Positions 1 to 4,797 of a stretch of 32,968 bases of DNA are shown here, in pieces (within the stretch, counting starts at the first letter, position 1; the number at the start of each line of letters is the position of its first letter). The position numbers and the translations under genes are program-made. The notes beneath the pieces were generated by a model. It made no database searches. It saw nothing but the letters and a program-made list of their open reading frames with translations, and had not been told where the DNA came from. The stretch lies in NCBI GenBank assembly GCA_964373575.1, contig CAYJVB010000007.1, forward strand, positions 1 to 32,968. The letters are read 5' to 3'. Source of the DNA: CAYJVB01 sp964373575 (GTDB lineage Archaea > Aenigmatarchaeota > Aenigmatarchaeia > CG10238-14).

Positions 1-124
1 ACTCCAAGTGAAGTATACTTTAGAGATATGTCGGATATGTAGTGAGATAGTACAATAGAATATTCTTGTATTGATTATTAAAAATCAACATAGTAATGAT
101 TTAAACAATTCGTAATATCTCATT

Positions 125-240
125 GCAGGGAGCAGGATTCGAACCTGCGAACCCACTAAGGGAATAGGTCTTGAGCATCGACATCATTGAATCAGCGCTC
201 AATGTCTTCTATCGCCGTTGACCAGCTTGGCTATCCCTGC
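125..240 (-). tRNA. tRNA-Leu (CAA), with a probable 32-nt intron
   Basis: On the minus strand the acceptor halves GCAGGGA and TCCCTGC pair over 7 bp. The T arm is GCAGG-TTCGAAT-CCTGC, and a long variable arm (CCC-TTAGT-GGG) marks a class II tRNA. The discriminator is A, which fits Leu rather than Ser; CCA is not encoded. The anticodon stem is complete only if 32 nt (177-208) are removed: ATAG joins G-CTCAAGA-CCTAT to give a 5-bp stem and a 7-nt loop with anticodon CAA. That puts the intron between tRNA positions 30 and 31, not the common 37/38. Within the precursor, TTGAGC (197-202) can pair with GCTCAA (171-176), and CATTGA with TCAATG. The mature length would be 84 nt. Intron boundaries are inferred. 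Confidence 0.88.
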
Positions 241-271
241 ATTTATTCTAAATATAAAGGACAAAGTATTT

Positions 272-730
272 TTAAGCTACGGTTTTTAACTCAACTTTTA
301 AATCATCGATTCTTTTTCTTAAGTCGATTAAAGCGTGGTCCAAATCGCTTTCATAAGTTACTTGTGTATGCTCCTCTTCGAAACCTGCGGGTCTTGTGAA
401 CTCGCTATCTAAAGTTAAAATCTTTTGTTCGACTTTTGTTATTGCCGATTCAACAACTGTGTGGTTAGCATCTTTCAGGCTTTCTAATTGACGTTGAATT
501 TCTAATGCGTTTTTAATCATGAAAACTGTTGCTTTCAAATCGTTCAATAATGAAAGAACTTCTTTGTATTTCTCTATCTTTACAAATAATGGAGCGAATT
601 GTCTTCTTTCCATTCTTTCTTCTTGAGGATGCGGTGGCAGTTCAGGAAGTGGTGATCTTTCGACTATCCTTGCAATTTCTTTAATATCTTCAACTCTTTC
701 TTCTGGTGGTTTTTTTCTGAAGAATACCAT
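272..730 (-). CDS. Charged, helical protein of unknown function
   Basis: This 152-residue protein has no signal peptide or membrane segment. It starts with a basic stretch (FFRKKPPEER), followed by a proline-rich patch (about residues 28-38). After that come long charged helices with heptad-like hydrophobic spacing (about residues 48-90 and 130-150), which suggests a coiled coil or helical bundle. I do not recognise a family. It ends 31 nt upstream of the tRNA-Leu gene on the same strand and lies 60 nt downstream of the 84-residue gene, so it may be co-transcribed with both. The ATG at 730 is the only reasonable start. The coding call rests on length and composition; the function is unknown. 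Confidence 0.75.
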   Translation of the reverse strand: MVFFRKKPPEERVEDIKEIARIVERSPLPELPPHPQEERMERRQFAPLFVKIEKYKEVLSLLNDLKATVFMIKNALEIQRQLESLKDANHTVVESAITKVEQKILTLDSEFTRPAGFEEEHTQVTYESDLDHALIDLRKRIDDLKVELKTVA

Positions 731-790
731 ATATTTCTATAAAGATTATGAGATTTTGGTTAATTAAAGTTTTCATGTTAGGATTATGAT

Positions 791-1045
791 TTAGTTTCTT
801 CTCTTGATAGGTACTAAGTGTCTATATCTAGAGTCATTTTCCAATCGGTATAATTCAGTTTCAAGGGAACCTATCGCATCATCCAGATTAAATCTTTCTT
901 CTCCATATACAATGCCATCTGCCCTCTGTAATACTGCTTGGAATTTCATCGCGTTATAACTTCTAAATATTTCAGTTCTGGCAGCATAAAATGACAAATC
1001 CTCTTCCCTGAAGAACGACCCGTCCATTTTCGTGCCAATAATCAT
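791..1045 (-). CDS. Small uncharacterised protein, 84 residues
   Basis: This is a short soluble protein rich in Arg, Glu, Tyr and Phe, with no Cys pairs, signal peptide or membrane segment. The sequence looks mostly helical, and the middle (SFYAARTEIFRSYNAMKF) is amphipathic. I see no recognised motif. The ATG at 1045 is preceded on the minus strand by an AAAGTGAG stretch that could serve as a weak ribosome-binding site; an in-frame ATG at 1027 is an alternative. It lies between the tRNA-Gly gene and the 152-residue gene, all on the same strand. Confidence 0.65.
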   Translation of the reverse strand: MIIGTKMDGSFFREEDLSFYAARTEIFRSYNAMKFQAVLQRADGIVYGEERFNLDDAIGSLETELYRLENDSRYRHLVPIKRRN

Positions 1046-1097
1046 AAACTCACTTTACCACTAAATAGAAGCAAAAATATTTAAACTTTTCTGTTTT

Positions 1098-1168
1098 GCG
1101 CCGGCCGGGACTCGAACCCGGGTGGGAGCCTTGGCAAGGCCCAATCATAGCCGCTAGATCACCGACGC
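1098..1168 (-). tRNA. tRNA-Gly (GCC)
   Basis: The minus strand folds into a complete 71-nt cloverleaf. The acceptor is GCGTCGG with CCGGCGC, the anticodon arm is GGGCC-TTGCCAA-GGCTC (anticodon GCC), and the T arm is CCGGG-TTCGAGT-CCCGG. The base after the acceptor is A, and CCA is not encoded. There is no intron. Its first base directly follows the TAA stop of the upstream 98-residue gene with no spacer, so the two are probably transcribed together and separated by RNase P. Confidence 0.96.
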
Positions 1169-1465
1169 TTATCCAAAAATTGCACCGAATCCTTCAGCAG
1201 CCTTCTGTTCATCCTCTTTTATCTTGTTTATAACATCTTGCTTCTCTTTACCTTCAATAAACTTTCCTATATCTTTCACTATCACTTTAACTCTGTTGCA
1301 GACAACTTCTGTTCCAGAAATGTAGCAGTAGTAGACACCACTTTTCATACCTAATGCCTTTGATTCCTTAAATTGAATATTTCCTCTAGAAACTATATCA
1401 TCAGCTAGTAAAATCCTCTTCGCTTCTTCTAAGTTTTTCTTCTCGATTTTCAATACGAGTTCCAT
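1169..1465 (-). CDS. Small uncharacterised alpha/beta protein abutting tRNA-Gly
   Basis: This 98-residue protein has predicted alternating strands and helices: MELVLKIEK, a helix at about 11-20, strands around GVYYCYISG and VCNRVKVIVKD, and a charged C-terminal helix ending EGFGAIFG. There is no signal peptide, membrane segment or motif I can place in a family. Its TAA stop (1171-1169) is immediately followed by the first base of the mature tRNA-Gly. This implies a shared transcript whose mRNA 3' end is made, or trimmed, by tRNA 5' processing. The start is the ATG at 1465, and no better start is visible. Confidence 0.75.
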   Translation of the reverse strand: MELVLKIEKKNLEEAKRILLADDIVSRGNIQFKESKALGMKSGVYYCYISGTEVVCNRVKVIVKDIGKFIEGKEKQDVINKIKEDEQKAAEGFGAIFG

Positions 1466-1508
1466 AGTACCACTCTTAAGAGTATGAACACATTAATTTT
1501 TATATGCT

Positions 1509-1913
1509 TCAGCCAATAACATTAATTCCTTCTGATTTCCTAAAATCTTCATCGAAAGTTGCAATGTTTCTTATTCCATCTTTTTTCATTATTGAGAGCG
1601 TGATGCAATCGGTGAAGCTAAATTTTGTGTTTTTCTGATTTTTAAACAAAATCCATCCCTCTTGAAAAATATCATCATCCACTTTCAAAATTTCCACAGA
1701 ATTTTTTAGATTCTCCCCAACCAGTATTGTCTTCTCTAAATCTTTCGTTCTACCAAAGGTAACTGTAACTGTTTCATCAAATACGTAATCAGAAATTACA
1801 TTTCTGCCATATTTATTGTTTATGATTTCATCTCTTATTTTGATGGCCCTTTCATGGTTTTGATCGGTTTCAACTTCTACAGATATCAAAAAACTTGAAT
1901 CTAGAAAAATCAT
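1509..1913 (-). CDS. vapC: VapC-type PIN-domain ribonuclease toxin
   Basis: A 134-residue PIN-domain protein. It has the N-terminal MIFLDSSFLI strand with Asp5, a mid acidic residue (Glu47 in VFDET), Asp102 in the FTDC segment, and the terminal ATFDEDF motif (Asp121/Asp123). These make up the Mg-binding acidic set of PIN nucleases, so the protein looks catalytically intact. VapC toxins cut RNA, usually tRNA or rRNA. Its ATG overlaps the upstream antitoxin stop by 4 nt (ATGA), which is the standard translational coupling of type II toxin-antitoxin pairs. The RNA target cannot be read from sequence. Confidence 0.88.
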   Translation of the reverse strand: MIFLDSSFLISVEVETDQNHERAIKIRDEIINNKYGRNVISDYVFDETVTVTFGRTKDLEKTILVGENLKNSVEILKVDDDIFQEGWILFKNQKNTKFSFTDCITLSIMKKDGIRNIATFDEDFRKSEGINVIG

Positions 1914-2164
1914 TTTTCCAACCCATACAAAAATTCATCTATTTCTTCGCTCCATTTAACTTTATTCTTTGTTTTAATGATACTGCTAATTTTTAACAAA
2001 TTCTTAGGGTCTGGTCTGGTTATTTGGCTTTCTTTTTCTATCAATGTTTTCATGGCTAAAGTTAGTGCCTCCCCAAGTCTCATTTTCCCCTCAACAGTTA
2101 ATGCCTTGAATTTTCTAAATGTTTTCCTATCAACTCCTCTAACAGCTATTAATGTTTTAGTCAT
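1910..2164 (-). CDS. vapB: VapB-like antitoxin
   Basis: An 84-residue partner of the PIN toxin. The N-terminal strand (TLIAVRGVD) followed by two helices (KTFRKFKALTVEGKMRLGEALTLAMK) is typical of archaeal VapB antitoxins that bind DNA with this half. The C-terminal tail (about 50-84) is charged and probably wraps around the toxin. The start at 2164 lies about 26 bp from the centre of a TATA-like box, so the mRNA is probably leaderless. A perfect palindrome just upstream (2198-2214) is a candidate autoregulatory operator. Confidence 0.82.
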   Translation of the reverse strand: MTKTLIAVRGVDRKTFRKFKALTVEGKMRLGEALTLAMKTLIEKESQITRPDPKNLLKISSIIKTKNKVKWSEEIDEFLYGLEK

Positions 2165-2186
2165 ATGTATAACTTGTTTAACAGAA

Positions 2187-2214
2187 TTTATAAACCTATT
2201 GTTTATAAAACAAT
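2187..2214 (-). promoter_or_regulatory. vapBC promoter with palindromic operator candidate
   Basis: On the minus strand a TTTATAAA box (2194-2187) is centred 26 bp before the vapB ATG, as expected for a leaderless archaeal promoter. Immediately upstream lies ATTGTTT-TAT-AAACAAT (2214-2198), a perfect 7-bp inverted repeat with a 3-nt centre. It covers the place where TFB would contact DNA. Type II antitoxins commonly repress their own operon at such sites; here that role is inferred. Confidence 0.6.
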
Positions 2215-2249
2215 TTATGTTTAATTACGAATAATTTTATAGTGTTTGA

Positions 2250-2393
2250 ATGGTAGCTACCATAACTGATGGCATTAGAACTAAAAACTTGTATGGTTTG
2301 TCTGTAACAGAAGAACAATTTAATCTTTTAGGTGAAGTAGTGTCAATGTTCTATGAAAAGGGATCAGCAGAATACGAAGGTGCAATTAAATAA
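2250..2393 (+). CDS. Possible small protein, 47 residues
   Basis: A short open frame starts MVATITDGIRTKNLYGLSVT and ends SAEYEGAIK. Its composition is protein-like, with a helix-compatible middle (EEQFNLLGEVVSMFYEKG). It runs divergently from vapB. Its TAA is followed directly by an in-frame ATG and a further 26 codons. That could be a second mini-gene, or the whole could be a broken ORF with one stop. I do not recognise it and there is no clear ribosome-binding site. A T-rich box near 2211-2224 could be a promoter. Confidence 0.35.
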   Translation: MVATITDGIRTKNLYGLSVTEEQFNLLGEVVSMFYEKGSAEYEGAIK

Positions 2394-2485
2394 ATGGTTC
2401 AAAACATTCAAAGAATTGGTGGGTTTGAAAAAGCTACAAGAGATTGTCTACGCTTATTGCTCTATCAATACTAAATTATCTCTAA

Positions 2486-2571
2486 GCCTCGGGAGGGGAT
2501 TGAACCCTCGACCTCTTGTTTACGAGATTCACCATTAATTTCAAGTGCTCTACCAACTGAGCTACCAAGGC
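2486..2571 (-). tRNA. tRNA-Thr (CGU), with a probable 14-nt intron
   Basis: On the minus strand the acceptor halves GCCTTGG and CCGAGGC pair, the D stem is GCTC/GAGC and the T arm is GAGGG-TTCAATC-CCCTC. Taken literally the anticodon arm is too long. Removing 14 nt (2528-2541) gives CTTG+T / ACAAG with loop CTCGTAA and anticodon CGU, and a standard 72-nt tRNA. The implied intron again lies at position 30/31. The base after the acceptor is U, consistent with archaeal tRNA-Thr, and CCA is not encoded. The intron boundaries are inferred from the fold and no classical bulge-helix-bulge is obvious. Confidence 0.85.
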
Positions 2572-2614
2572 ATCTATTAAGTTTATTACTCTTGAGCAAC
2601 ATATATATTACCAC

Positions 2615-3601
2615 ATGGAAGAGGCAATGTTGTGGACACGGGAAGGTAAAAAAATTCAATGCTTCTTGTGCGCCTATAACTGTATGATTTCTGATGGTGA
2701 ATCTGGTGTATGTAAGGTTAGAGTAAACAATAACGGTGTTCTATATACAAAGACTTACGGTAAGATAGAATCCACTAAAATAATGCCCATAGAAAAAATC
2801 CCACTATACCACTTCTTTCCTGGACAGCAGACTTTGACTATCAATTCAAGCGGAACTAATTTTGAGTGGGATGAGGGGAGAACAGATAAGGTTACGGGAA
2901 AGACATTTGCACCTGAAGATGTAATCAAGGACGTAAATAAGAGAAAGATAAAAATAGTCACATTTTTTCAAAACGAGCCCACAATGTTTTTTGAGTTTGC
3001 TTACAAGCTTGCTAGAATTGCGAAAAGATATAATATAAAAGTAGTATTGTCGACAAATGGCTACCTAACTTCTGATGCCATCAAGAAAATTGGAAAATAT
3101 CTTGACGCTGTAAACGTTGAGTTCAAAGCTTCCGGCGATCCTGAATTCTATAAAAAATACATGGATGTTCCTCAGGTATTACCAATATTTACTGCCTTGA
3201 GACATTTCAAGAAACATAGGGTTTTTACCGAAATTTCGAATATGATAATTCCTGAAATTGGTGAAAACATGGATGTTCATAGACGTTTGATCGACTGGAT
3301 TATCAACAATTTGGATTCTAGCATTCCTTATCACCTGCTGAGATTTAAACCAACAAAGAGATTGAAAAATGTTCCAGCAGCAACTGATAACTTACTTGAT
3401 AAATTTGCTGTGGATGCGAAAAAAATAGGTTTGAGATTTCCATATATCCAAGACATCGCTGGCGGAGAATTTGAAACAACATACTGCTACAATTGCACAC
3501 AGCCGATGATAACACGTTCTCACAGCCTTATTACGAAGTCTAGGCTTAATGACGCAAGATGTTCTAATTGTGGCTTCAAACTTAATTTAGTATTAGACTA
3601 A
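2615..3601 (+). CDS. AmmeMemoRadiSam-type radical SAM homologue lacking the cluster cysteines
   Basis: The 328-residue protein matches the overall layout of the AmmeMemoRadiSam radical SAM family: an N-terminal Cys set (C16, C19, C23, C33), the PIEKIPLYHFFPG segment (58-70), and the QNEPTMFFEF segment (119-128) with the STNGY strand of the partial TIM barrel. The expected CxxxCxxC, normally in a G-C-N-x-x-C-x-x-C context, reads GTNFEWDEG (80-88). Thr81, Trp85 and Gly88 sit where the three cysteines belong. A C-terminal CxxC...CxxC (C291/C294, C316/C319) could form a zinc ribbon. Without the cluster cysteines, SAM cleavage by the normal mechanism is not expected. ATG 2615 fits the family start; ATG 2627 fits the TATA spacing (2601-2609) better. 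Confidence 0.82.
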   Translation: MEEAMLWTREGKKIQCFLCAYNCMISDGESGVCKVRVNNNGVLYTKTYGKIESTKIMPIEKIPLYHFFPGQQTLTINSSGTNFEWDEGRTDKVTGKTFAPEDVIKDVNKRKIKIVTFFQNEPTMFFEFAYKLARIAKRYNIKVVLSTNGYLTSDAIKKIGKYLDAVNVEFKASGDPEFYKKYMDVPQVLPIFTALRHFKKHRVFTEISNMIIPEIGENMDVHRRLIDWIINNLDSSIPYHLLRFKPTKRLKNVPAATDNLLDKFAVDAKKIGLRFPYIQDIAGGEFETTYCYNCTQPMITRSHSLITKSRLNDARCSNCGFKLNLVLD

Positions 3602-3632
3602 GTTTTTAATAACTGAACTATAACATAGTTTC

Positions 3633-4538
3633 ATGAAACGTTTCATTATAGCCTTTTTGGTAGCAACTCTTTGCTTCTCGATTGTTTCAGCACAGCAGAT
3701 GCGAGAGATGGACTGGACGTTTAATCTAGAAAATGATAATACAATAAGTGTTGTAATATATGCGAAATTCTCTGAAGAAATAAAAAAGATCAACATACCT
3801 ATATCTGGAACGATCAGCAATTTGGAGACAGAAAACGGAAAATGCCAAGTAGTTGTTACAGTACAACAAATATTGCAATGTGAACCACCCTCACCATTTT
3901 TTGTTGGAGACTGGTCCATAACAACAAAATTCAAGCTTACTGACTTGATCAAGAAACAAGGAAATATAAGCCAGTTTAATTTTGATGTACCGGTGCTTTG
4001 GCTGACAAAACAAATGAGTGTTACTCTAAGACTCCCTGTTGGCTATACTGTCTCTGAAAATTTTGTACTCCCTCTTTCTCCTGCAGGCGCGTTTGTTTTA
4101 TTGGAAGGGAGAAGGGCAACTATCAGATGGAATTTTGAAAATATTAGAGAAGGCAATATTATCCCTGTTAGAGTCAATTATGAATCAATTGGACCGATAT
4201 CAACAATATTTGAAAGCGTTGACCCTTTGATATTGGTAATAATAATTGTTCTTCTTGTGGTTGTTGTAGGTATAAGCGCTATGATATATGTAAGGGTTAG
4301 CAAGAAGAGAAAGGTTGTCTTATCTATATTGAATGAAAACGAGAGAATGGTTGTGAATATAATTCAGAGTCAGCAAGAAGAAAAGGTTGATCAGAGAAGA
4401 ATAGTAGAACAAACTGGGTTTTCCAAGGCTAAGGTAAGTAGGATTATTAAGAGTCTTGAAGAAAGAGGCGTAGTCGATACTGAAAGGATAGGGCGAAAAA
4501 ATCGTGTAAGGCTTAAGAAGAAACTTCTTGAGGAATAA
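3633..4538 (+). CDS. Membrane-anchored winged-helix regulator with extracellular domain
   Basis: The 301-residue protein has a signal peptide (1-20, ending VSA), an ectodomain of about 175 residues that looks beta-rich, one membrane helix (about 198-221) and a cytoplasmic winged helix-turn-helix (about 232-298; VEQTGFSKAKVSRIIKSLEERG is the recognition region). This is the COG2512-like archaeal layout of a membrane-tethered transcriptional regulator. It may sense something outside or in the membrane and act on DNA from there. It is about 260 bp upstream of the S-layer gene on the same strand, so control of envelope genes is a reasonable but untested guess. Confidence 0.85.
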   Translation: MKRFIIAFLVATLCFSIVSAQQMREMDWTFNLENDNTISVVIYAKFSEEIKKINIPISGTISNLETENGKCQVVVTVQQILQCEPPSPFFVGDWSITTKFKLTDLIKKQGNISQFNFDVPVLWLTKQMSVTLRLPVGYTVSENFVLPLSPAGAFVLLEGRRATIRWNFENIREGNIIPVRVNYESIGPISTIFESVDPLILVIIIVLLVVVVGISAMIYVRVSKKRKVVLSILNENERMVVNIIQSQQEEKVDQRRIVEQTGFSKAKVSRIIKSLEERGVVDTERIGRKNRVRLKKKLLEE

Positions 4539-4694
4539 CTAAGATAAATTTGAATATTGATTTTAATGTTTATATTTTGAAAAATCTCAATTCTGCTGCC
4601 TAATGGAACAATTAACTAGTTATTTATGTTTTTTTTTGCCATAAAAGCATTGTTTCACTATATATATCATCTTCTTTGGAACTGTTTCACGCAA

Positions 4695-4704
4695 TTTATA
4701 TATA
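4695..4704 (+). promoter_or_regulatory. S-layer gene promoter (TATA box)
   Basis: TTTATATATA preceded by GCAA is the best TATA/BRE match in the 260-bp gap. Its centre predicts transcription starting at about 4726-4732, just at the base of the first leader hairpin, giving a leader of roughly 65-70 nt. A second TATA-like run (near 4658-4668) lies further upstream. Confidence 0.65.
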
Positions 4705-4732
4705 CTTTTCATAGTAATAGTTGTTATCGGAA

Positions 4733-4772
4733 ATAGGCATTAGAGCCTATATAAACATTGAGTAATCAATGT
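4733..4772 (+). promoter_or_regulatory. Tandem hairpins in the S-layer mRNA leader
   Basis: Two perfect inverted repeats lie head to tail. ATAGGC-ATTAGA-GCCTAT (4733-4750) has a 6-bp stem, and ACATTGA-GTAA-TCAATGT (4755-4772) has a 7-bp stem with a 4-nt loop. Only 4 nt separate them. The first would begin within a few bases of the predicted transcript 5' end. They end 11 nt before the Shine-Dalgarno, leaving it exposed. A stabilising 5' structure for an abundant mRNA is the simplest reading. Confidence 0.65.
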
Positions 4773-4783
4773 AAATAAAACAT

Positions 4784-4789
4784 AGGTGA
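4784..4789 (+). promoter_or_regulatory. Ribosome-binding site of the S-layer gene
   Basis: AGGTGA lies 8 nt before the ATG at 4798. It is a strong anti-16S match, one of few in this window, and fixes the start of a gene expected to be highly translated. Confidence 0.75.
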
Positions 4790-4797
4790 AAAATTAG

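Larger units (their letters stand above)
2165..2485. other. Intergenic stretch between vapB and tRNA-Thr
   Basis: Apart from the vapBC promoter and one small plus-strand reading frame (2250-2393), I see little here. A second 26-codon frame (2394-2474) starts directly after the TAA of the first, in the same frame. An overlapping frame runs into the antisense of tRNA-Thr. No inverted repeat, tRNA or terminator stands out downstream of 2240. The stretch may be decaying coding sequence. Confidence 0.4.

Noticed and set aside
187..399. Plus-strand open frame of 70 codons
   Set aside because: It runs antisense through the tRNA-Leu gene and the 152-residue gene; both are better supported.
2353..2538. 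Plus-strand open frame with helix-like residues (KWFKTFKELVGLKKLQEIV)
   Set aside because: It extends into the antisense of tRNA-Thr, has no start signal, and overlaps another short frame; at most a decayed fragment.
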